A DNA stretch of 7,070 bases from positions 1 to 7,070 of the forward strand of contig JAZSHJ010000054.1 of the NCBI GenBank assembly GCA_045533175.1, read 5' to 3'. The stretch is from SIG588 sp045533175. Its GTDB lineage: Bacteria > Bacillota > Clostridia > Oscillospirales > Acutalibacteraceae. Of this stretch, positions 1-6,226 are shown one piece after another (within the stretch, counting starts at the first letter, position 1; every line of letters starts with the position of its first letter). Below the pieces are notes generated by a model, which saw nothing but the letters and a program-made list of their open reading frames with translations, ran no database searches and was not told the origin of the DNA. Position numbers and translations under genes: made by a program.

Positions 1-24
1 GTGCGAAAGCACAAGCGATTTTTT
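1..24. terminator. Probable bidirectional rho-independent terminator, cut by window edge
   Basis: GTGC-GAAA-GCAC forms a small tetraloop hairpin at 1-12. It is followed by AAGCG (13-17) and ATTTTTT (18-24). If the bases before the window read CGCTT, the stem would extend to nine pairs, giving a textbook terminator on the plus strand. Read on the minus strand, the same hairpin lies about 20 bases past the stop codon of the zinc-ribbon gene and would end that transcript. The outer 5' arm lies outside the window, so the call is partly inferred. Confidence 0.45.
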
Positions 25-33
25 GTTGTTTTG

Positions 34-1194
34 TTATTGCAGTTCGTATAATCCGGCAAGAGGTCCGTTGCCGATCAAACGCAAACTCTTCAATGAGTAC
101 ATCTCCACCGTGTAGGACACACCGTTCAACTCCCACAGCAGACGATCCTTTTCCACCGTGAAACGGTGGGCGGCATCGGGTAGGATCTCTTCGTTATTGC
201 TTTCACAGTACCAGCATTGGTCACCGATCTTGGAAAGCAAGACGTCCTTTGCCTTTTCAAGATTTAGTTTTTCGCTGTCGGCAGCGGGATCGCCGTTCCA
301 TACCCGCAATGCACGGCAGAAATGCCGATACGCTTTGGCATCCTCGTAATCGTCTGCTGCGTTGAACAACTCTTCCGCTTTGGCAAGGTTCTCTGCTTTC
401 AACGCGTTAAGGGCGGTGTCATATACCCGTTCTTTGACCGCTAACAGTTGTGTGGGAGCATCTTCCGCCGTACCTGCCTTAAGGAAATGTTCCAACGCCG
501 TCAGATCGTCCCCTGCGGTTGCCGCCTGCACACCCAAATGATAATAGGACCGTGCAAGGTACTGTTCGCTGTCTTCATACGGTGCAACGGCGGCAAACGC
601 CTTGGCCGCCGCGGTGTAATCTGCTTTTTCGTACAGCGCGAGTGCTTTCTTATACTGGATAGAAGGCATAACCACGATGCTGATAACCAACACGGACACC
701 AGCACGAATGCCGCCGCCGCAAGGCCGATTATCAAGAATGTTCGCCGCCGTTTATGATCGGTGTGGGCGCGGGCGGCCGTTTTTTGCCGTTCTTCTTCCT
801 TTTCGCGCAACGCCGCTTCCGCTTCGGTGGCAAGGGCATTGGCCTTTTGCTGATATTCCTCGGCCAACACATCTGCATCGCGATATCCCGCAATGCTGCG
901 CATCAAATCGGCTTTACCTTGCCAAGAGGCCTGATCTACGCCTTGTCGCTTTACCGCTTGGTGGTAGGTAGCCTCGCGGTTGCAATCTTCGGCGGCGGTT
1001 TGGCACTCCGCCGCTTGTGCGGCCGCATCTTTATAGTCGCCCGCACTCAAAAACAGTTTGGCGGCAGTTTCGTAATCGCCGAATGCCTTGGCACGTGCTT
1101 TCAGCGCGGTGGCCTGCTCATACGTGCAAGCGGGACACTTTCCTGCCGAAGGATCATAGGGAAATCCGCATTTTTCACACGGTGTCAACGCCAT
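34..1194 (-). CDS. Zinc-ribbon, single-pass membrane protein with TPR-like repeats
   Basis: This is a 386-residue protein of unknown specific function. Residues 6-23 form a zinc ribbon of the C-x2-C...C-x2-C type (C6, C9, C20, C23). Residues 35-65 and about 95-120 contain short helical repeats with 'GDYKDA' and 'GYRDAD' cores. A charged, likely coiled segment (about 120-150) ends in KRRR and is followed by one hydrophobic helix (about 153-175). By the positive-inside rule the zinc ribbon is cytoplasmic and the C-terminal half outside. The outer half has further TPR/Sel1-like units ('ADYTAAAKAF', 'APYEDSEQYLARSYYHLG', 'ADDYEDAKAYRHF') and a C-terminal domain with a CWYC pair (C327, C330). The start is supported by AAAGGAG nine bases upstream. 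It lies 46 bases behind the phosphoesterase gene on the same strand and is probably co-transcribed. Such proteins are common in Clostridia and usually annotated only by domain; a scaffolding or envelope-sensing role would be speculation. Confidence 0.85.
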   Translation of the reverse strand: MALTPCEKCGFPYDPSAGKCPACTYEQATALKARAKAFGDYETAAKLFLSAGDYKDAAAQAAECQTAAEDCNREATYHQAVKRQGVDQASWQGKADLMRSIAGYRDADVLAEEYQQKANALATEAEAALREKEEERQKTAARAHTDHKRRRTFLIIGLAAAAFVLVSVLVISIVVMPSIQYKKALALYEKADYTAAAKAFAAVAPYEDSEQYLARSYYHLGVQAATAGDDLTALEHFLKAGTAEDAPTQLLAVKERVYDTALNALKAENLAKAEELFNAADDYEDAKAYRHFCRALRVWNGDPAADSEKLNLEKAKDVLLSKIGDQCWYCESNNEEILPDAAHRFTVEKDRLLWELNGVSYTVEMYSLKSLRLIGNGPLAGLYELQ

Positions 1195-1240
1195 ACAGCC
1201 TCACTCCTTTTTTTCAGTATACGGATTTTGCGTTTTGTTG

Positions 1241-1951
1241 TCAAGTGGGTTGCAGGTGCACAAAAACCAGTTCGGTGGGGTTGGCAAGGCGGGGGATGGG
1301 GGCGGTGTTGGACAGCCCGCGTGATACGATCAGCCGTCCTTCGTACATCCCGCTTGTGTATGTCGGGAAGAAACCTTGCCCCGGTGCAAAGATGCCCCGT
1401 TTGCCGATGCGCCATTGGCCGCCGTGTGCATGCCCCGCAAGCGTGAGGTCAATGGGCAAGTCGCGGATATACAACGGATAGTATTCGGGATGGTGGCAAA
1501 GCAACAGTTTAAACCCCTCCATCGCCGCAAACCGCGTGAGAAAGGTCGTGTCGGGTGTAGGGGTGGCGGTGAGATTGCCTTGCCGTTTGTGTCCGCGAAA
1601 TCCCGAACACAGCCCTCCCACCGTTAACTCGCCGATACGGGCGGCTTCATCCTGCAACAAGGTAACACCCGTGGCACGTACCGCGTCATCCTCTTGTACG
1701 GTAGTACGTTCATGGTTACCGTAGACATACACGGTGGGAGCCAGCGAGGCACACGCAAGCAAAAAGGGAAGTGCCTGCGGCGCTTCATCCAAATAATCAA
1801 ACAGATCGCCCGTAATGGCAATGAGTTCGGGAGTGGCTTTTTGCAGCGCGGCCAGCACCCGCTTAAACGGTTTCTCGTGCAAGTCGGACACGTGTGCGAT
1901 GGTCATGGGTGCCGCGATGTTTGCAGATACGATGTGATGCGAGAGTTGCAC
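1241..1951 (-). CDS. Calcineurin-like metallophosphoesterase, YkuE-type
   Basis: This 236-residue protein carries the full metallophosphoesterase motif series: D23-x-H25 (SDLH), GDLFD with D49, GNHE with N79-H80, the CHHPE histidines at 153-154, and GHAHGGQ (H174, H176). These residues build the di-metal centre that hydrolyses phosphomono- or diesters; the family does not fix the substrate. The GHxHGGQ ending resembles the YkuE group, but the N-terminal membrane or Tat segment of many YkuE proteins is absent, so this version is probably cytoplasmic. The start is GTG (complement of 1949-1951), chosen because AGGAGG sits eight bases upstream. The next in-frame ATG (Met16, about 1906) has no such site and would start close to the first metal motif. 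It is the first gene of a likely two-gene unit with the downstream zinc-ribbon membrane protein. Confidence 0.92.
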   Translation of the reverse strand: MQLSHHIVSANIAAPMTIAHVSDLHEKPFKRVLAALQKATPELIAITGDLFDYLDEAPQALPFLLACASLAPTVYVYGNHERTTVQEDDAVRATGVTLLQDEAARIGELTVGGLCSGFRGHKRQGNLTATPTPDTTFLTRFAAMEGFKLLLCHHPEYYPLYIRDLPIDLTLAGHAHGGQWRIGKRGIFAPGQGFFPTYTSGMYEGRLIVSRGLSNTAPIPRLANPTELVFVHLQPT

Positions 1952-1982
1952 GGCGGGTGCCTCCTTTTATTGTAATACATAA

Positions 1983-2012
1983 ACTATACATTAGTATACC
2001 CTGCTTTGTCAA
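1983..2012 (-). promoter_or_regulatory. Sigma-A promoter for the phosphoesterase unit
   Basis: On the minus strand TTGACA (complement of 2007-2012) is followed after 18 bases by TATAGT (complement of 1983-1988). It lies about 30 bases upstream of the GTG start and its ribosome site, so the 5' untranslated region would be short. The -35 is perfect, the -10 matches 5 of 6, and the spacer is one base over ideal. Confidence 0.65.
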
Positions 2013-2019
2013 TTCATAG

Positions 2020-2048
2020 TTTACTTTTTCAGCGCGATATGGTATAGT
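2020..2048 (+). promoter_or_regulatory. Sigma-A promoter for the AEC permease
   Basis: TTTACT (2020-2025) and TATAGT (2043-2048) are separated by 17 bases on the plus strand, just upstream of the permease ribosome site. The -10 is good and the -35 matches 4 of 6. This promoter is back-to-back with the phosphoesterase promoter, the two -35 elements lying only seven bases apart, so both polymerases probably cannot occupy the region at once. Confidence 0.55.
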
Positions 2049-2072
2049 ACCCATTGTTGTGAGGTGTTTTTT

Positions 2073-2978
2073 ATGGGATTGGTGTTTGAGCAGGTGTTTG
2101 TGCTGTTCTTGTTTGCCGCCGTGGGGTGTGTGCTCACGCGGTGCGGCGCGATAAAGAGTGAACACGGAAGCCTGCTTTCCAAGTTGTTGGTGTTTGTGTT
2201 TTTGCCCTGTAACGTGTTCAAAACGTTCGCCTCCCGCTTCACGGTGTCCTATCTGCGCGAACACGGTGTGTCCATGCTTATCTCGTGTGCCGTATTGATC
2301 GTAGTGGCGGTAGCGGCACATTTTGCGGGACGTCTGCTTTCACGTGAGTGTTATGAAGGGCGCGTATACGAATATTCCATGGTGGTGCCGAATGCGGGGT
2401 ATATGGGGTATGCTTTGGCGGAAAATCTGCTTGGTGCGGCGGCTCTGCTCGATATGATGATGTTCAATCTGCCCGTGTCGGTGTATACCTATACGGTGGG
2501 GTATTGTATGCTCACCAAGCGTAAGATCACGCTGAAAAAGTTGTGCAATCCCGTGATCCTTTCGATGGTGTTGGGGGCAATCGCGGGTTTACTTGTGTTG
2601 CCGTTGCCGCGCGTGTTGACGGGAGCACTCGACAGCGCAGCGGGGTGTATGGCACCGTCGGCGATGTTGCTCACGGGCATGGTGATTGCAGATTACAAGT
2701 TCCTCTCTTTGCTTAAAAATTCGCGGGCATACGTTGTCACCGCGGTGCGTCTGTTTGTGTTGCCGCTTTTGGTGGGCGGTGTGTTGTGGCACGTAGTTTC
2801 GCCTGAGTTGGCACAAACGGCGGTGTTGATTTATGCCATGCCGTGCGGACTGAACAGCGTGGTGTTTCCAAAATCGGTGGGGGAGAACTGCACCTACGGG
2901 GCAGAGTTGGCGTTGCTTTCGGGTGTGCTTTCCTGCGCGAGCATTCCGCTTGTGTTTACGCTGTTTGGTATAGGGTAA
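2073..2978 (+). CDS. AEC-family transporter (auxin efflux carrier-like permease)
   Basis: This is a 301-residue, very hydrophobic protein with about ten predicted membrane helices, the usual size and topology for the AEC (Mem_trans) family. Visible family traits are an N-terminal helix plus 'FLPCNVFKTF' around residue 50, the 'NAGYMGYAL' stretch near residue 107 corresponding to the conserved Asn-Gly/Met motif, a short loop with basic residues (KRKITLKK) before the fifth or sixth helix, and 'CNPVILSMVLG', the family's NP-x-I-x-G signature. Bacterial members export or exchange small organic anions such as malate or malonate; substrate cannot be told here. I chose ATG at 2073 because GAGGTG (2061-2066) is a good ribosome site six bases upstream. 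An in-frame GTG at 2064 would place the start inside that site. It stands alone, divergent from the phosphoesterase unit and upstream of tRNA-Gly. Confidence 0.9.
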   Translation: MGLVFEQVFVLFLFAAVGCVLTRCGAIKSEHGSLLSKLLVFVFLPCNVFKTFASRFTVSYLREHGVSMLISCAVLIVVAVAAHFAGRLLSRECYEGRVYEYSMVVPNAGYMGYALAENLLGAAALLDMMMFNLPVSVYTYTVGYCMLTKRKITLKKLCNPVILSMVLGAIAGLLVLPLPRVLTGALDSAAGCMAPSAMLLTGMVIADYKFLSLLKNSRAYVVTAVRLFVLPLLVGGVLWHVVSPELAQTAVLIYAMPCGLNSVVFPKSVGENCTYGAELALLSGVLSCASIPLVFTLFGIG

Positions 2979-3017
2979 AAGCACACTATGTTTTTTTGCA
3001 TATCGGCAAATTTCCTC

Positions 3018-3046
3018 TTGATTTTTGCGTTCGTTTGTGTTAGACT
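3018..3046 (+). promoter_or_regulatory. Promoter of tRNA-Gly
   Basis: TTGATT (3018-3023) and TAGACT (3041-3046) are spaced by 17 bases and sit about 20 bases before the mature tRNA 5' end, the spacing expected for a tRNA with a short leader. Each hexamer matches 4 of 6. The permease gene ends about 40 bases before it with no clear terminator, so read-through from the permease promoter could also contribute. Confidence 0.5.
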
Positions 3047-3067
3047 AATTCTCGCACAAATGAATAT

Positions 3068-3141
3068 GCGGCTGTAGTTCATCGGTAGAATAGAAGCTTC
3101 CCAAGCTTCGGAGGTGGGTTCGACTCCCATCAGCCGCTCCA
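3068..3141 (+). tRNA. tRNA-Gly (anticodon CCC)
   Basis: A full cloverleaf can be drawn: acceptor GCGGCTG (3068-3074) with CAGCCGC (3131-3137), D-arm GTTC/GAAT (3077-3091), anticodon stem GAAGC/GCTTC (3093-3109) with loop TTCCCAA and anticodon CCC at 3100-3102, T-arm GTGGG/CCCAT with loop TTCGACT (3114-3130), discriminator T at 3138, and encoded CCA at 3139-3141. The CCC anticodon reads GGG glycine codons. Most bacteria cover these partly with a UCC isoacceptor, so this is likely a supplementary tRNA. Confidence 0.96.
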
Positions 3142-3179
3142 ACAACAAAAGCACTCCTGAAAGGGGTGCTTTTGTTGTT
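3141..3179. terminator. Strong hairpin terminator after tRNA-Gly, likely bidirectional
   Basis: The arms 3141-3158 and 3162-3179 pair along 18 positions with a single G-U, leaving a GAA loop. The GC-rich core GCACTCC/GGGGTGC is followed by TTTTGTTGTT on the plus strand and flanked by AACAACAAAA on the other side, so it can stop transcription in both directions: the tRNA from the left and copA from the right. Its 5' arm begins on the last A of the tRNA's CCA, so the tRNA 3' end and terminator abut with no trailer. Confidence 0.85.
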
Positions 3180-3196
3180 ACAGCAGCTAATTTGAA

Positions 3197-3249
3197 GAGT
3201 CAGAACCCCGCATTCCGAAGGAATGCCGGTTCAGACTCCCATCACCTCT
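3197..3249. repeat. Large imperfect hairpin with a tRNA-like 3' flank
   Basis: GAGTCAGAACC (3197-3207) pairs with GGTTCAGACTC (3228-3238) with one mismatch, and inside it GCATTCC (3210-3216) pairs perfectly with GGAATGC (3220-3226) around a GAA loop, giving about 17 pairs in all. The segment 3229-3249 (GTTCAGACTCCCATCA then CCTCT) repeats the T-loop and 3' acceptor of the upstream tRNA-Gly (3118-3138) with one inserted A and small changes, and it runs into the copA stop codon. There is no U-run, so it is not a standard terminator. It does not fold as a complete tRNA. It may be a tRNA 3' remnant, an old attachment-site duplicate, or a dispersed palindromic repeat. Confidence 0.5.
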
Positions 3250-5689
3250 AAAATCGTATCTTTCTCACTTTGTATCCCGCCGCTTTCACAACTTCACGCA
3301 AGGTGGTTTCGTCGGCGTGCCCTGTGAGGATCGCCGTGCCGCTTTCGTGGGATACCGACAGCACCGTTACCTGTGGCAACGCTTCCAATGCCTGTCGCAC
3401 GTGGGCTTCGCAATGTCCGCACATCATCCCGCGGATGTGCAGCGTGATCTCGTTCTCGATACGCATTTGCGGCGCACGAAAACGGTGCAAACGCAAGGCG
3501 TTGGAGATCACGCAAAAGCTGGATATGCTCATGGCCGCCGCACCGAACATCGGGTTCATCTCCCACCCGAACAGCGGGATAAACACGCCCGCCGCCAACG
3601 GAATACCCATCGTGTTGTACAAAAACGCCCAAAATAGATTTTGGCGAATGATGCGCAATGCGGCGCGCCCCAACCGCACGGCGGTCGAAACGTCCGAAAG
3701 ACGACTGTTCACCAATACCACGTCCGCGGCATCAATAGCCACGTCGGTCCCTGCCCCAATGGCAATGCCGACGTCCGCACGGGTGAGTGCGGGGGCGTCG
3801 TTGATACCGTCGCCGACCATGGCCACGCGCCCCGTCGCTTGCAAACGACGCACGGCGTCTTCCTTTTCACTTGGCAGAACATCGGCGATCACGTCATCCA
3901 CGCCCGCCGCTTGCCCGATGGCGCGGGCGGTGCGGGCATTATCTCCCGTGAGCATCACCACCCGCAACCCCATCTTGTGCAGGTCACGTATCGCCCACGC
4001 GCTGTCCGCCCGCAAGGTATCGGCCACCGCCAAAATGCCCAGCAAGCGATCGTCCTTTGCAAAAAACAGCGGTGTCTTGCCTTCTTCGGCCAACGCGGCG
4101 GCGGTTTCCTGCCACACGGGGGCGAGGGGAATGTAGGTTTCAATGAACGCCGCGTTGCCGCCGCGAAGAACACAACCGTTTTGTTTGGCCGTGAGTCCCA
4201 GTCCCGTCACCGCTTCAAAATCGGTCACCGCCGCGGCCGTCAGCGATTCAGCTTCGGCGGCGGCCGCGATGGCACGCGCCAAGGGATGTTCGCTGTGCTG
4301 TTCCAATGCAAACGCTGCGGCAAGCAGTTCATGCTCGCTTACGTCTTCGGCAGGAAGACGATCGGTTAATGCAGGTGCTCCTTCGGTGATCGTGCCGGTC
4401 TTATCCAACACCACCGTGCGCACACGCCCCGTCATTTCCAATGCGGCGGCGGTTTTAAATAGGATACCGTGTTTCGCTCCCACGCCGCTTCCAACCATAA
4501 TAGCCACGGGAGTGGCAAGCCCCAAGGCGCACGGACAACTGATAACCAACACCGCCACACCGCGTGTGATGGCAAACCCCACGGTGGCATTGCACAACAA
4601 CCAGATAACACAAGTCAGAACGGCGATGCTAAGCACCGTCGGCACGAAGATTCCCGCCACTTTATCGGCGGCTTTGGCAATGGGGGCCTTGGTGGCGGCC
4701 GCGTCGCTTACAGTTTTTATAATCTGCGAAAGGGTGGTGTCCTCGCCCACGCGAGTGGCACGGCACACCAAAAAGCCCGAACGGTTCACAGTGGCGGCCG
4801 AAACGGCGTCGCCCACCGTTTTATCCACAGGGATACTTTCCCCCGTGAGGGCAGATTCGTCCACCGCCCCGCCGCCTTCCAGCAAAATGCCGTCTACGGG
4901 GATACTTTCCCCCGGACGCACCACAAACACATCGCCCGTTTGCACCGTCGCGATCGGCACGGTCACATCGATTCCGTCACGCCGCACCGTTGCGGTTTGG
5001 GGAGCCAGTTTCATCAAACTTTTCAGCGCATCGGTGGTGCGTCCTTTGGCGCGTGCTTCTAACAGTTTACCTAACGTGATAAGGGAGAGTATCATCGCCG
5101 CCGATTCAAAGTACAGATCGTGCAACAAGTGTGCGGGTGTATTCGCCGTTGCCATGCGAAACAGGGTATACACGCTGTATCCGAACGCCGCTGTACTGCC
5201 GAGCGACACGAGGGTGTCCATATTCGGTGCACGGTGTATCACCCCTTGTACACCGCGCACGAAAATGCGGGCGTTCACCCCCATCACCGCGGCGGTGAGC
5301 AACAGTTGCGTGCATCCGTTGACAATGGCGTGGTTTTCAAAAAAAGCGGGCAACGGTAATCCTACCATACGTCCCATGGTAAGATACATCAGCGCGACTA
5401 AGAACAGGGAAGAAACGATCAGCCGTTGCCGAAGCGTGCGACGTTCTTGTACATTGGAAAGCGGGTCTTGTGCGGTGGTTTCGGTATCGTTCGCTTGCTC
5501 AAAAGCGCCGTATCCTGCTGCGGTGACGGCGTGGAGAATATTGTCGGTTTCGGCATGGCCTTCCACCGCCATCGACTGTGTGAGCAGGTTGACAGTACAC
5601 TCTGTGACACCGTCCACCCCGCGCACCGCTTTTTCCACACGGGCAACGCAAGCGGCACAACTCATACCCGTTACGGTAAATTGCTTCAT
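3248..5689 (-). CDS. copA: Copper-exporting P1B-type ATPase with N- and C-terminal metal-binding domains
   Basis: This 813-residue Cu+ pump uses ATP to move Cu(I) out across the cytoplasmic membrane. Visible in order: an N-terminal HMA domain (about 1-65) with C11-x2-C14; the first membrane helices (about 90-210); the actuator loop with TGES (282-285); the CPC ion-binding motif (385-387); the phosphorylated D429 in DKTGTITEG; the nucleotide-domain HP (468-469) in SEHPLARAI; the hinge GDGINDAP (626-633); a YN pair (691-692) and M-x-x-SS (720-724) in the last helices, which together mark the Cu+ (P1B-1) class. A second HMA domain (about 747-813) with C757-x2-C760 is fused at the C terminus, which most CopA proteins lack. 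The ATG is preceded by AAGGAGT overlapping the csoR stop, nine bases away, so csoR and copA share a transcript. The stop is TAG and the tRNA terminator lies beyond it. Confidence 0.97.
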   Translation of the reverse strand: MKQFTVTGMSCAACVARVEKAVRGVDGVTECTVNLLTQSMAVEGHAETDNILHAVTAAGYGAFEQANDTETTAQDPLSNVQERRTLRQRLIVSSLFLVALMYLTMGRMVGLPLPAFFENHAIVNGCTQLLLTAAVMGVNARIFVRGVQGVIHRAPNMDTLVSLGSTAAFGYSVYTLFRMATANTPAHLLHDLYFESAAMILSLITLGKLLEARAKGRTTDALKSLMKLAPQTATVRRDGIDVTVPIATVQTGDVFVVRPGESIPVDGILLEGGGAVDESALTGESIPVDKTVGDAVSAATVNRSGFLVCRATRVGEDTTLSQIIKTVSDAAATKAPIAKAADKVAGIFVPTVLSIAVLTCVIWLLCNATVGFAITRGVAVLVISCPCALGLATPVAIMVGSGVGAKHGILFKTAAALEMTGRVRTVVLDKTGTITEGAPALTDRLPAEDVSEHELLAAAFALEQHSEHPLARAIAAAAEAESLTAAAVTDFEAVTGLGLTAKQNGCVLRGGNAAFIETYIPLAPVWQETAAALAEEGKTPLFFAKDDRLLGILAVADTLRADSAWAIRDLHKMGLRVVMLTGDNARTARAIGQAAGVDDVIADVLPSEKEDAVRRLQATGRVAMVGDGINDAPALTRADVGIAIGAGTDVAIDAADVVLVNSRLSDVSTAVRLGRAALRIIRQNLFWAFLYNTMGIPLAAGVFIPLFGWEMNPMFGAAAMSISSFCVISNALRLHRFRAPQMRIENEITLHIRGMMCGHCEAHVRQALEALPQVTVLSVSHESGTAILTGHADETTLREVVKAAGYKVRKIRF

Positions 5690-5698
5690 AATAACTCC

Positions 5699-5992
5699 TT
5701 ATTTCATCAACTTTTGCAAGGTCGTGACCAACTCTTCCAACACAAGTGTGTTGCCTGCTGCCACTTCCCGCGTGACGCAGGTTTCAATATGGCGGGCGAT
5801 CAATTCGCGGTTAAAGGCGTTTACGGCGGCGTTCACCGCCTCCGATTGGGTTAAAATATCGGTGCAATACGCATCGTTTTCCACCATACCGCGCAATCCG
5901 CGAATTTGCCCTTCGATGCGGTTTAAACGGTGGATCAATTTGGTTTTTTCCGCCGCTGCACGAACGGTCGTTTTTTCACAACAATCAGACAT
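5699..5992 (-). CDS. csoR: CsoR-family copper-sensing repressor
   Basis: This is a 97-residue all-helical repressor of the CsoR/RcnR (DUF156) family. The diagnostic first-helix run 'HRLNRIEGQIRGL' is at 21-33. The Cu(I) ligands C43, H68 and C72 have exactly the 25- and 4-residue spacing of the Cys-His-Cys triad in characterised CsoR proteins, which favours Cu(I) over the nickel (RcnR) or formaldehyde (FrmR) branches. An extra Cys pair (C4, C5) lies in the short N-terminal tail. The start was chosen at 5992 because GAGG (complement of 6001-6004) is correctly spaced upstream. The reading frame stays open far upstream, but that stretch is the operator and promoter. It is the first gene of the csoR-copA operon; apo-CsoR should repress both genes and Cu(I) binding should release it. 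Confidence 0.95.
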   Translation of the reverse strand: MSDCCEKTTVRAAAEKTKLIHRLNRIEGQIRGLRGMVENDAYCTDILTQSEAVNAAVNAFNRELIARHIETCVTREVAAGNTLVLEELVTTLQKLMK

Positions 5993-6014
5993 GTGTGACA
6001 CCTCACTTGACGTT

Positions 6015-6031
6015 ATACCCCTGTGGGGTAT
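6015..6031. promoter_or_regulatory. CsoR operator box 1 (transcription start side)
   Basis: ATACCCCTGTGGGGTAT is a 7-3-7 palindrome of the GGGGTAT class recognised by Gram-positive CsoR proteins. It lies just downstream of the -10 of the csoR promoter, over the expected start site, where a bound repressor would block initiation or early elongation. Confidence 0.85.
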
Positions 6032-6035
6032 GTTT

Positions 6036-6064
6036 ATTATATACCCCACAGGGGTATTTGTCAA
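6036..6064 (-). promoter_or_regulatory. Sigma-A promoter of csoR-copA
   Basis: On the minus strand TTGACA (complement of 6059-6064) and TATAAT (complement of 6036-6041) are separated by exactly 17 bases, a perfect consensus promoter. The spacer is almost entirely occupied by a CsoR box. Such a strong promoter needs tight repression, which fits a copper-inducible efflux operon. Confidence 0.92.
6041..6057. promoter_or_regulatory. CsoR operator box 2 (inside the -35/-10 spacer)
   Basis: ATACCCCACAGGGGTAT is the exact reverse complement of the box at 6015-6031, nine bases away. It fills the promoter spacer and shares its outer base with the -10 hexamer, so occupancy directly excludes RNA polymerase. 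Confidence 0.88.
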
Positions 6065-6191
6065 CGGAAAAAAGCAAATTATCTTCGGTACACTACAGAA
6101 ACCGTCTGTAAACCACGGGTTTTTAATGGTAAAAACTTTATTGCGGCAACTTTTACGCAAAAACCGATGCCGAAAGGTTGCAAAAACGGTG
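6065..6191. other. Intergenic region between divergent csoR and trpB2 promoters
   Basis: About 127 bases separate the -35 elements of the two divergent promoters. The stretch is rich in A and T runs and shows no plausible gene with a ribosome site, no RNA-gene fold and no clear palindrome. The run from 6065 to 6100 could act as an upstream A/T-rich promoter element for csoR, but this is a guess. Confidence 0.4.
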
Positions 6192-6220
6192 TTGACAAAC
6201 AGGTGGGAGCGTGATATAAT
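6192..6220 (+). promoter_or_regulatory. Sigma-A promoter of the T-box/trpB2 transcript
   Basis: TTGACA (6192-6197) and TATAAT (6215-6220) have a 17-base spacer, a perfect consensus. Initiation is expected near 6227, a few bases before the first strand of the T-box Stem I. Control is therefore likely exerted after initiation, by the leader RNA. Confidence 0.92.
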
Positions 6221-6226
6221 CGGTGG

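Noticed and set aside
448..1446. Long plus-strand open frame opposite the zinc-ribbon and phosphoesterase genes
   Set aside because: It spans the junction of two supported minus-strand genes and its translation is Cys/Arg-rich without recognisable domains; it is a shadow frame.
2064..2072. GTG start three codons upstream for the AEC permease
   Set aside because: The GTG is part of the GAGGTG ribosome site that serves the ATG at 2073.
2894..3154. Minus-strand frame with a 'MGVEPTSEAWEAS' start
   Set aside because: This is the translation of the antisense of tRNA-Gly, a well-known spurious protein in databases.
3180..3249. A second complete tRNA gene downstream of tRNA-Gly
   Set aside because: Only the T-loop and 3' acceptor side resemble a tRNA; no D-arm, no anticodon loop of seven bases and no matching 5' acceptor strand can be drawn.
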